This document shows, one piece after another, positions 1 to 6,306 of a DNA stretch of 6,306 nucleotides (position 1 is the first letter of the stretch; each line of letters begins with the position of its first letter). The position numbers were made by a program, and so were the translations under genes. The notes beneath the pieces are model-generated. The model made no database searches. It saw nothing but the letters and a program-made list of their open reading frames with translations, and was not told the DNA's origin. Source of the DNA: Bacteroidia bacterium (GTDB lineage Bacteria > Bacteroidota > Bacteroidia > Bacteroidales > Azobacteroidaceae). The stretch is taken from contig BNTP01000126.1 in NCBI GenBank assembly GCA_025996695.1, positions 1-6,306 of the forward strand. The letters are read 5' to 3'.

Positions 1-266
1 CTTTTCTTTGTCCAAATCAAATACAAATTCCGTGTAATCGTTCTTATACCAACTGAATTTGGAATCAATGCTCACCTCTTTTATTCGCCGGTTCGCGCCG
101 AATCAAACTGTTGGGATACAACTATGACGAACTCAACAGGCTGGCAAAAACATTACAGGATTCGCTTCTGCAATACCGGCGAATAAAAGAGGTGAGCATT
201 GATTCCAAATTCAGTTGGTATAAGAACGATTACACGGAATTTGTATTTGATTTGGACAAAGAAAAG
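1..266. repeat. Perfect inverted repeat, 92-bp arms with 82-nt spacer, at left edge of window
   Basis: Positions 1-92 are the exact reverse complement of 175-266 (position i pairs with 267-i); identity stops at 92/93 against 174/175. The right arm and the spacer (93-174) are one continuous reading frame of the RND pump gene, so they appear native. The left arm is the foreign partner: in the pump's frame it contains a stop (TGA at 54-56) and does not encode pump-like protein. The repeat reaches the first base of the window, so the arm may be longer than seen. A perfect hairpin-forming duplication inside a conserved gene is typical of fold-back chimeras at contig ends or from whole-genome amplification. 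A real inverted duplication that broke the gene is the alternative. Confidence 0.95.
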
Positions 267-1202
267 TTGGCGCAAGAAAACCTGCTACCGGTGGATTTGT
301 TTCGTTCCATGACACCATTATTTGAAAAAAGCATGTATGTCGGCGACTGGATAACCGCCGAGCGGATAGAGTCCTTACAACTTTTTGCTCGCCAAGCAGG
401 AGAATTGGATGTATGGAACACGGAAAACTATCCTGGAAAAGCAGGCGAAAACAGTTATAAACTTTCGGAAATCGCCAACATTGAGAAATGGATTGCGCCG
501 CAAGATATTGCGAAAGAAAACCAACAATACCTCTTGTGCCTGCAATACGAATACATCGGTGCCTATCAGCAGGCGCAAACAGTGACGGAGCGTGCGATTG
601 AATCATTCAACCGGACTGCGCCATTGGGCTACAAAGCCGAAAATGAATCATCGTATTATTGGTGGGGAAAAGAAAACAACTTCAAGCAATATGGTTTGCT
701 GTTTCTGATTGTCGCCATCATCTTTTTCATGTCAGGCATATTATTCAATTCGCTGAAACAACCCTTAGTCATCATTTTCATCATTCCGGTGTCCTTTATC
801 GGCTTGTTTCTAACCTTTTACTGGTTCAAACTGAACTTCGACCAGGGAGGTTTTGCCGCTTTCATCCTGCTGTCCGGCATCACGGTCAATGCCAACATCT
901 ATGTGCTGAACGAATATAACAACTTGCGAAAATCGCATCCTCGCATGAGATTAATAACAGCCTATATCAAAGCGTGGAACACCAAAGTAAGACCCATTTT
1001 TTTGACAATTTTTTCCACCATTCTCGGCTTCATCCCCTTCATGCTTGGCGAATACAAAGAGGCATTCTGGTTTCCGCTGGCAGCCGGAACAATCGGAGGC
1101 TTGATAGCGTCATTCATCGCCCTCTTTTTCTTCCTGCCGCTGTTTATGAGATTTCTGAAAGAAAAGTCAATGTCCGGTATAATTACCGCATCAAAATTAT
1201 GA
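93..1202 (+). CDS. RND-family efflux transporter permease, C-terminal part (5' end missing)
   Basis: This is the C-terminal third of an inner-membrane proton-driven RND pump (AcrB/CusA superfamily), which works with a periplasmic adaptor and a TolC-like outer-membrane channel. Family members are about 1,000-1,050 residues; about 369 are here. Numbering residues from the TTG codon at 111, residues 1-190 are the end of the second periplasmic porter loop, opening with the family-like GYNYDEL. Five hydrophobic helices follow at about 195-215, 219-238, 246-266, 293-313 and 320-346, matching TM8-TM12. The TM10 segment has GITVNANIYVLNE, with Asn at the place of the AcrB relay lysine, as in many non-AcrB RND proteins. 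TM11 has VRPIFLT, with Thr299 at the place of AcrB T978. The frame is intact to TGA at 1200-1202. The TTG at 111 is not a real start, because coding similarity appears to run back to about 93, where the inverted copy begins. The substrate (drug, metal or other) cannot be told. Confidence 0.88.
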   Translation, partial: SRRIKLLGYNYDELNRLAKTLQDSLLQYRRIKEVSIDSKFSWYKNDYTEFVFDLDKEKLAQENLLPVDLFRSMTPLFEKSMYVGDWITAERIESLQLFARQAGELDVWNTENYPGKAGENSYKLSEIANIEKWIAPQDIAKENQQYLLCLQYEYIGAYQQAQTVTERAIESFNRTAPLGYKAENESSYYWWGKENNFKQYGLLFLIVAIIFFMSGILFNSLKQPLVIIFIIPVSFIGLFLTFYWFKLNFDQGGFAAFILLSGITVNANIYVLNEYNNLRKSHPRMRLITAYIKAWNTKVRPIFLTIFSTILGFIPFMLGEYKEAFWFPLAAGTIGGLIASFIALFFFLPLFMRFLKEKSMSGIITASKL

Positions 1203-1209
1203 TGATGAA

Positions 1210-1226
1210 AAAGACCGCAGGTCTTT
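1210..1226. other. Stem-loop 1 of intergenic cluster, possible weak terminator
   Basis: AAAGACC (1210-1216) pairs with GGTCTTT (1220-1226) around a GCA loop, starting 8 bases after the RND stop codon. It is well placed to end the RND transcript. On the + strand, however, only three T's close the stem and ACTT follows, so it lacks a proper U-tract. On the - strand the stem is followed by a run of T's, so any intrinsic terminator activity would be better in that direction. It may instead be one unit of the larger stem-loop cluster. Confidence 0.5.
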
Positions 1227-1284
1227 ACTTCACCCCGTATGGGGTCGAACAAACAGATTGCACCCCTCCGGTGTGCCGGAGGGG
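1210..1284. repeat. Cluster of three stem-loops, possible REP-like dispersed element
   Basis: Three perfect palindromic stems lie within 75 bases: 7 bp with a 3-nt loop (1210-1226), 5 bp with a 4-nt loop (ACCCC at 1232-1236 with GGGGT at 1241-1245), and 9 bp with a TGTG loop (CCCCTCCGG at 1263-1271 with CCGGAGGGG at 1276-1284). The last is very G/C-rich against an A/T-rich intergenic background and has no T-tract after it. The density of stems, the compositional contrast and the position between two transcription units are what one expects of a REP-like palindromic element or a structured RNA. Only one copy lies in the window, so its repeated nature is inference. Confidence 0.45.
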
Positions 1285-1379
1285 AGGCGTAACAGACGGA
1301 AACAAAATCGCAGTATATAGCTGAATTTTGATGGTTGCCCTGAAAAAACACTTTAGTAAAAAAATAATGCAATTTTTTC

Positions 1380-1410
1380 TTTGTTATTAGAAAAATTAAT
1401 TTTACCTTTG
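1380..1410 (+). promoter_or_regulatory. Bacteroidetes-type promoter for the susC-susD operon
   Basis: A -33 element TTTG (1380-1383) is followed after exactly 19 bases by TACCTTTG (1403-1410), matching the TAnnTTTG -7 box used by the primary sigma factor of Bacteroidetes. The region just upstream (about 1341-1378) is very rich in A and T runs, which could act like an UP element. Transcription would start a few bases after 1410, giving a leader of about 70 nt before the ATG at 1485. That leader is A/T-rich (7 G/C in 48 bases over 1437-1484) and has no clear Shine-Dalgarno sequence, as is common in this phylum. Confidence 0.8.
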
Positions 1411-1422
1411 CACGCGATAATA

Positions 1423-1436
1423 TGTATGTACATACA
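1423..1436. promoter_or_regulatory. Perfect 14-bp palindrome, candidate operator at the susC transcription start
   Basis: TGTATGTACATACA is a perfect palindrome centred between 1429 and 1430. It begins 12 bases after the end of the -7 box, so it lies around or just after the expected transcription start, a classic repressor position. It has no loop, so it is better suited to binding a dimeric protein on DNA than to forming an RNA hairpin. GTACAT recurs once at 1449-1454, exactly 21 bp (about two helical turns) after the GTACAT at 1428-1433, which might be a weak half-site. The regulator is not in the window; a GntR-like or similar dimeric repressor is a guess. Confidence 0.5.
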
Positions 1437-1484
1437 AAATATATAATCGTACATTTAATTACAAAAATATAAATCTAAAGTATC

Positions 1485-4400
1485 ATGAGAAAAATTCTAT
1501 TGATTTGCATTTTTTTCGCCTGTATTGCAGGAAATATGCAATCGCAAGTCGTAACAGGAAAAGTGCTTGAGAAAGGGACGGGAGAAACCTTAATTGGGGT
1601 TTCTGTTGCTCTTCAAAATGCTACACAAAGGACGGTAACCGATATAAATGGGGCATATTCCATTGCTGCAGGAGAAGGCGACGTGTTGTCTTTTTCTTAT
1701 TTGGGTATGACTCCTCAACGGATAACCGTAGGAAAAACAAATGTAATTGACGTTTTTATGTCGCCCGACCAGCAGCAATTAGACGAAATTGTTGTTGTTG
1801 GCTACGGAACAATGAGACGCAAAGATTTAACCGGTTCTATTTCTTCGCTTAAAGGCGAGGATTTGGAAAAAACCACTTCATCCAGCGTTTTGGAAGGCTT
1901 GGCAGGAAAATTGCCCGGTGTTCAAGTGATTCAAAATTCGGGTACTCCGGGTGGCGATGTAACAGTCAGAGTCAGAGGTATTGGAACTATTAATAACTCG
2001 GATCCGCTTTATGTAGTTGATGGCGTTCCGGCAAACGGTGGTATATGGTATCTGAATCCCAATGATATTCAATCCATTGACGTATTGAAAGATGCTTCGG
2101 CAACCGCTATTTACGGTGCGCGAGGAGCCAATGGCGTGATTATGGTTACAACCAAGCGCGGCGTAAAAGGCAAAAAAGAAATTGCGGTTGATTACAGCTA
2201 TGGCATTCAAAATATTACAAAATTATATGATATGATGGATGCTTCTCAATATGCTGCTTTGCATAATGAGATGCGGACAAATGCAGGTGGAGCTGCTGCC
2301 GGTTACGATTTGAATCCATTGTTTGCCAACCCGCAATCGTTGGGAGCAGGTACCGATTGGCAAGATCAAATTTTCCGAACGGCTTATATGCAAAAAGTGG
2401 GACTTTCAATTTCCGGTGGTGATAAGGTGGTACATTCTACTTCGTTGGGTTATTATAAGCAGGATGGTGTAATGAAAAATACGGGTTACAACAGAGTAAC
2501 ATTGCAATCGAATATCCGATCGGAACTGCATGAAAAATTCCGCCTTACATCTAACATTGCCTTGAGCGGACAAGAGAGTGAAACGCGCGGTACTTATACG
2601 GTAATAGCTAATGCCATGCGAATCCTTCCACATATACCGGTGCGCGACGAATTGAGCAATTTGACAGGTCCTATCGGACGTGCCGATTTGAATGGTCAAG
2701 CGATTAATCCGGTAGGCATTATTGAAACGCAAACCAATACTACGCCTGCTTTTCGCGGAGTGGCAAATGTTTCAGGTGAACTTGATATTACCGATTATTT
2801 GCAATTCAAAACAACCGGCGGAACAGAAACAGGATTTGATTTCAACAACGCTTATTACCCCAAATTCCAATGGGGAAATTACCAGCAAGACGAAACGTCT
2901 CAATCAAACTCTGCGTCTTATGAAGTTTTGATGACTTGGGATAATATGCTGACTTTCAATAAAAAAACAGGCAATCACAGCATTACGGCTTTAGCAGGTA
3001 CCTCTTTTCAGAATTATACCAAAAAATGGGTGGGTGCTAGTGGCGTAGGTCGTGCAAGTGATATGACAGTCGAATTGGATAATGCGCTGGAAGCGAAGGC
3101 AGTCAGCGGGAACCGCTCTGATTGGGCAACAATGTCCTACCTTGGTCGCGTAAATTATGCTTATGACAACCGCTATTCTTTCACAGCGTCTTTACGTGCA
3201 GATGGTTCTTCCCGTTTTGGTCCCGACAACCGGTTTGGTTACTTTCCTTCCTTTGCCGGTGCATGGACGGCTTCAAATGAAGATTTCATGAAAGACATTT
3301 CGCAAATCAGTTTTCTAAAATTACGCTTGGGTTACGGAAAAACCGGTAATCAATTAATATCCGGCTACATTTATGCAGATAAATTGGAAGTCAACGGGCA
3401 GTACAATTTCGGAAGTTCGCGAGGATTTGCGTCTGTTCCGGCAGGTATTATTTATCCTAACAAACTGCCTAATCCTGCGGTAAAATGGGAAAGTGCTGAA
3501 CAGTATAATGTTGGATTCGACGTTTCTGTTCTTGATAGTCGCATATCGCTGACAGCCGATTTTTATTTGAAAAACACGAACGATATGTTGACTCGCGTTC
3601 CGGTTCCACAAACAAGCGGTTATTCTCTTAATTCAGGCGACTGGCCTTATATGAATATCGGTCAAGTGAGAAATACCGGTGTAGAACTTACATTGAGCAC
3701 GGTCAATTTCGACACAAAAGATTTTCGGTGGAGCAGTGACTTCAACATAGCATTCAACAAAAATGAAGTGATAGATGTAGGCGGAATTGATATTTATGGA
3801 ACGAACGCAATCATAGAAGGTCAACCCATCAATGTATTTTACGGATATGTCGTTGACCATATTTATCAAAACGTAGATGATGTATTTACCGGTCCTGCAA
3901 TGGAAAGTCGGGCAGCCGACCGTGCAAGTTACAATCCTTACCTCAACACTGCTCCGGGAGATATTGCATTTAAGAAATTGACTGAAGGCGATGTAATTAC
4001 CGAAGAAGACCGTACCGTTATTGGAAGTCCGCATCCTAAATTTACTGCCGGATTGAACAATACGCTGACGTATAAGAATATAGATTTGAGTTTCTTTCTA
4101 CAAGGAGTTTACGGCAATAAAATATTCAATCATGTCCGGCTGGAACATGAAGGTATGTCCACAACATACAATCAGTTTGCATCGACAAAAGATCGATGGA
4201 CGGGCGAAGGAACCAGCACAACCATGCCACGAGCCATTTATGCCGATCCGAACAATAATATCCGTGTTTCCGACCGGTTTATTGAAGACGGTTCGTTTTT
4301 GAAGATAAGAAACGTAACATTGGGTTACAATTTGCCCAAACAATGGACAAATTTTATGTCAATAAAAGTGTATGCAAATATCGACAATCTCTTGACGTTT

Positions 4401-4505
4401 ACAAAATATTCGGGATTGGATCCGGAAGTTGGTCTAAACGGTTACGACAATTTTATTTATCCTCCGGCAAGAACAATCTTGTTTGGTCTTAATGTTAAAT
4501 TTTAA
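1485..4505 (+). CDS. SusC/RagA family TonB-dependent outer-membrane transporter
   Basis: A complete 1,006-residue outer-membrane barrel that imports a nutrient, usually a glycan or peptide, using energy from TonB-ExbBD together with its SusD partner. In order: a signal peptide (residues 1 to about 20, KILLICIFFACIAG core, probable cleavage before Gln21); a carboxypeptidase-regulatory-like domain (about 22-95, starting VVTGKVLEKGTGE); a TonB-box region DEIVVVGYG (100-108); a plug domain (about 112-226) with the family hallmarks LYVVDGVP (175-182) and SIDVLKDASATAIYGARGA (197-215); then a beta-barrel to the end, closing with FGLNVKF and a terminal Phe. There is no N-terminal STN signalling domain, so direct anti-sigma signalling by this protein is unlikely. 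Length and layout are normal and the frame is intact. ATG at 1485 is supported by the signal peptide directly after it. The substrate cannot be read from the sequence. Confidence 0.97.
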   Translation: MRKILLICIFFACIAGNMQSQVVTGKVLEKGTGETLIGVSVALQNATQRTVTDINGAYSIAAGEGDVLSFSYLGMTPQRITVGKTNVIDVFMSPDQQQLDEIVVVGYGTMRRKDLTGSISSLKGEDLEKTTSSSVLEGLAGKLPGVQVIQNSGTPGGDVTVRVRGIGTINNSDPLYVVDGVPANGGIWYLNPNDIQSIDVLKDASATAIYGARGANGVIMVTTKRGVKGKKEIAVDYSYGIQNITKLYDMMDASQYAALHNEMRTNAGGAAAGYDLNPLFANPQSLGAGTDWQDQIFRTAYMQKVGLSISGGDKVVHSTSLGYYKQDGVMKNTGYNRVTLQSNIRSELHEKFRLTSNIALSGQESETRGTYTVIANAMRILPHIPVRDELSNLTGPIGRADLNGQAINPVGIIETQTNTTPAFRGVANVSGELDITDYLQFKTTGGTETGFDFNNAYYPKFQWGNYQQDETSQSNSASYEVLMTWDNMLTFNKKTGNHSITALAGTSFQNYTKKWVGASGVGRASDMTVELDNALEAKAVSGNRSDWATMSYLGRVNYAYDNRYSFTASLRADGSSRFGPDNRFGYFPSFAGAWTASNEDFMKDISQISFLKLRLGYGKTGNQLISGYIYADKLEVNGQYNFGSSRGFASVPAGIIYPNKLPNPAVKWESAEQYNVGFDVSVLDSRISLTADFYLKNTNDMLTRVPVPQTSGYSLNSGDWPYMNIGQVRNTGVELTLSTVNFDTKDFRWSSDFNIAFNKNEVIDVGGIDIYGTNAIIEGQPINVFYGYVVDHIYQNVDDVFTGPAMESRAADRASYNPYLNTAPGDIAFKKLTEGDVITEEDRTVIGSPHPKFTAGLNNTLTYKNIDLSFFLQGVYGNKIFNHVRLEHEGMSTTYNQFASTKDRWTGEGTSTTMPRAIYADPNNNIRVSDRFIEDGSFLKIRNVTLGYNLPKQWTNFMSIKVYANIDNLLTFTKYSGLDPEVGLNGYDNFIYPPARTILFGLNVKF

Positions 4506-4517
4506 ATTTTTATTATC

Positions 4518-6041
4518 ATGAAATCAAATATAAAATACGGTATCTTTTTAATGGCGATTGTATTAAGCAGTTGCATGGATTATTTGGAAAAATTTCCGAC
4601 CGACCAGATAGTTTCCGATAACTTTTTTAAGATGGCAACACCCGAAGAGGTCGAAAACACAGTAAATTCCATTTACCAACCATTGCAAAGTTCCTATATG
4701 TACAATTTGCGTATGTGGTGTTTGGATATTGTTGCCGGCGAAGGTCGCGTAGGTAACGAAGCCGGTGGAAACGGAATTGAAACCGTGCAATTATCCAATT
4801 TCATAGCCAACTCCGACAACAACGGTGCAAAAGAGTTGTGGCGCGGTCCTTGGCGAGGAATCAACCGGGCAAGTTGGGTAATTGACAATATTGATGTTTC
4901 GCACAATATTATTGGCGATAGTTTGGTCACTCGTTACAAGGGAGAGGCTTATTTTCTAAGAGCCGTTTATTACTTCAATTTGGTACGTTTGTTTGGCGAT
5001 GTTCCCCTATTCAGACATCCGCAAACGGGTAGCGACAACCTGCAAGTGGCAAGAACTCCAAAAGAACAGGTATATGCCGCCATCATTGAGGATTTGGAAA
5101 ATGCAGCAAAAAATTTACCTGAAATTTACGAAGGTAAAGATATAGGACGTGCAACAAGCGGCGCCGCCAACGGTTTGCTTGCCAAAGTATATATGACACT
5201 CAAACAGTACGACTTAGCAATAGGTTTGATAGAGAAAGTTATTAATACAGATGTCTATTCATTGAATGCCAATTATCAATACAATTTTAGTTCTACACGT
5301 GAAAATGGTCCCGAAAGTCTTTTTGAAGTACAGTACGAAAAGGGTTCGTCTTATGATCCGTTCGACATTTTGAGTCAGGGCGGTTGGCACAACGAATTTA
5401 TGGCTCCCTTGGCACCTATCAATATTGGCGGGTCTTATGGCAATTTCGGATGGTTTCATGTTTATCAAGAATTTGCCGATAGTTATGAGGCGGGCGATAC
5501 ACGCAAAGCCGTATCTATCTTTTCCGCAGGGGATGTTTATCAAGGTTGGACGTATGATCCCTCTGTTTCAACTACAGGATATAACGTTAAAAAATTCATG
5601 ACTTCCGACTACGGAATAACCAAAGCAATGGATAGTCCGTTGAATTTTCCCATTCTTCGTTATTCGGATTTACTGCTATTGTATGCCGAAGCATTGAATG
5701 AAACCGGTCGCACAGCCGATGCTTGTGCTCCGGCATCAGGCGCGAACAACGGAGGTCCCTTAAATCGCGTTAGAGTTAGAGCAGGCTTAGCAAACGTAAC
5801 CGGAAATCAGGCACAGATTCGCGAAATAATCCGCCACGAACGCCGGATGGAGTTGGCTTTTGAAGGCGGTCACCGCTGGTTCGACCTGATACGCTATGAC
5901 AACAACGGGGAATATGCCAAGACATTCTTTCACAGCATCGGAAAAACCAATTTCTCTTTGCCCAAGCACCTGTTGCTTCCCGTTCCCATTGATGATATTG
6001 ATGCTAATCCAAACTTGTTGCCCAACAATACAGGCTGGTAA
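4518..6041 (+). CDS. SusD/RagB family nutrient-binding outer-membrane lipoprotein
   Basis: A complete 507-residue lipoprotein that caps the SusC barrel at the cell surface and helps capture ligand. The N terminus is a lipoprotein signal with lipobox LSSC, so Cys19 would be lipidated. The N-terminal SusD-like domain carries the typical EAYFLRAVYYFNLVRLFGDVP stretch (about 143-163, helical TPR-like) and a second helical repeat near 210-235 (ATSGAANGLLAKVYMTLKQ). The C-terminal RagB/SusD domain shows ILRYSDLLLLYAEALNETG (379-397), then NRVRVRAGL, HERRMELAFEGGHRWFDLIR (440-459), and the usual ending with PVPIDDIDANPNL and a final NTGW. Only 12 A/T-rich bases (4506-4517) separate it from the SusC stop, with no promoter or terminator, so the two are surely co-transcribed. 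Both genes share the sequence TATC just before ATG. No Shine-Dalgarno is obvious. Ligand unknown. Confidence 0.97.
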   Translation: MKSNIKYGIFLMAIVLSSCMDYLEKFPTDQIVSDNFFKMATPEEVENTVNSIYQPLQSSYMYNLRMWCLDIVAGEGRVGNEAGGNGIETVQLSNFIANSDNNGAKELWRGPWRGINRASWVIDNIDVSHNIIGDSLVTRYKGEAYFLRAVYYFNLVRLFGDVPLFRHPQTGSDNLQVARTPKEQVYAAIIEDLENAAKNLPEIYEGKDIGRATSGAANGLLAKVYMTLKQYDLAIGLIEKVINTDVYSLNANYQYNFSSTRENGPESLFEVQYEKGSSYDPFDILSQGGWHNEFMAPLAPINIGGSYGNFGWFHVYQEFADSYEAGDTRKAVSIFSAGDVYQGWTYDPSVSTTGYNVKKFMTSDYGITKAMDSPLNFPILRYSDLLLLYAEALNETGRTADACAPASGANNGGPLNRVRVRAGLANVTGNQAQIREIIRHERRMELAFEGGHRWFDLIRYDNNGEYAKTFFHSIGKTNFSLPKHLLLPVPIDDIDANPNLLPNNTGW

Positions 6042-6063
6042 TAACAATGATAATAAAAATAGA

Positions 6064-6306
6064 ATGAAAAAGAAATTTGAAATAAATAATCCGGAAGTTT
6101 TTTTCGATTTGAAAACAGGTAAGCTATGCTCTGAACAAACAGTAGCATCTCAAAAAGAATTACAACAACTTACAGGCGTGTTTGCCGATGAAGCGGAACG
6201 ACAAAAAATGAATCCGTCGGAAATCGTCTATTCTGTGGAATCTTATCTTCCTGTGCCGGATGGAAAAAAAGGCGGATTGTTTTGGGGCGTTACAACTATT
6301 CAGCCG
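6064..6306 (+). CDS. Cupin-type glucose-6-phosphate isomerase-like protein, N-terminal part (runs off window)
   Basis: The first 81 codons of a gene still open at the right edge; it starts MKKKFEINNPEVFFDLKTG. The stretch IVYSVESYLPVPDGKKGG followed by LFWGVTTIQP (about residues 54-81) resembles the segment of the cupin (GPI) family of glucose-6-phosphate isomerases that comes just before the metal-binding GHxH motif. That motif lies beyond the window, so the catalytic residues are not seen. In that family the enzyme interconverts glucose-6-phosphate and fructose-6-phosphate in the cytoplasm. No signal peptide is present, which agrees with a cytoplasmic enzyme. ATG at 6064 lies 22 bases after the SusD stop, with no terminator or promoter between, so it is probably the third gene of the operon. 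It could be a cupin isomerase acting on another sugar phosphate. Family recognition is from memory of the motif pattern, not a search. Confidence 0.65.
   Translation, partial: MKKKFEINNPEVFFDLKTGKLCSEQTVASQKELQQLTGVFADEAERQKMNPSEIVYSVESYLPVPDGKKGGLFWGVTTIQP

Noticed and set aside
1..266. Phase-variable invertible promoter switch flanked by inverted repeats
   Set aside because: The spacer is coding sequence of the RND gene, with no promoter facing out and no recombinase gene nearby. The arms are also far longer than those of typical switch sites.
111..1202. TTG at 111 as the true start of a short 363-residue membrane protein
   Set aside because: The protein begins in the middle of an RND porter domain, and the same frame reads plausibly back to about 93 where the inverted copy starts. 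There is no promoter or leader; the gene is a 5'-truncated fragment.
1263..1284. 9-bp G/C-rich stem as an ordinary rho-independent terminator
   Set aside because: The stem is followed by AGGCGTAACAG with no T-run, and the opposite strand also lacks a T-run directly after the stem, so it does not fit the standard intrinsic terminator pattern in either direction.
962..1372. Minus-strand 136-residue open frame
   Set aside because: It overlaps conserved RND helices on the opposite strand and then runs through the stem-loop cluster. No convincing start signal or recognisable protein family.
3633..4034. Minus-strand 133-residue open frame inside the SusC gene
   Set aside because: It lies fully inside well-conserved barrel-coding sequence, has no recognisable domain, and looks like a chance open frame.
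6042..6063. Terminator or new promoter after SusD
   Set aside because: The 22-base gap has no stem-loop and no TAnnTTTG box, so read-through into the next gene is the simpler reading.
6047..6067. Tiny six-codon frame (MIIKIE) between SusD and the next gene, overlapping its start
   Set aside because: A short frame of this kind is expected by chance in A/T-rich spacers, and nothing else supports a leader peptide.

Overview
The window looks like chromosomal DNA from a member of the Bacteroidota, most likely Bacteroidales. The evidence is a tandem SusC/SusD outer-membrane pair, a promoter with the Bacteroidetes-type TTTG-N19-TAnnTTTG layout, and A/T-rich leaders with no clear Shine-Dalgarno sequence. 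All convincing genes are on the + strand.

Layout. Positions 1-266 hold a perfect inverted repeat (arms 1-92 and 175-266, 82-nt spacer). The right arm and spacer belong to the coding sequence of an RND-family efflux pump; the left arm is an inverted copy that replaces the upstream part of that gene. Only the C-terminal third of the pump is therefore present (about 93-1202: second periplasmic loop plus five membrane helices). Positions 1203-1484 are intergenic. They hold a cluster of three stem-loops (1210-1284) that may be a dispersed repeat, an A/T-rich stretch, a strong Bacteroidetes promoter (1380-1410), and a perfect 14-bp palindrome (1423-1436) just downstream of the promoter that could be an operator. 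Then come a complete SusC/RagA-type TonB-dependent transporter (1485-4505), a complete SusD/RagB-type lipoprotein (4518-6041), and the start of a third gene (6064 to the window edge) resembling cupin-type glucose-6-phosphate isomerase.

How it fits together. SusC and SusD form the usual outer-membrane nutrient uptake complex: a lipoprotein lid over a TonB-driven barrel. The 12-bp and 22-bp gaps, and the absence of a visible terminator or promoter in them, suggest one operon of susC-like, susD-like and the isomerase-like gene. The third gene links import with cytoplasmic sugar-phosphate metabolism, so a sugar substrate is plausible, but neither the substrate nor any glycoside hydrolase is visible here. 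The RND gene seems a separate unit upstream.

I see no CRISPR array, tRNA, rRNA, transposase or defence gene. The most unusual items are the 92-bp inverted duplication at the left edge (quite possibly an assembly or amplification artefact), the stem-loop cluster, and the palindrome at the start of the SusC transcript.
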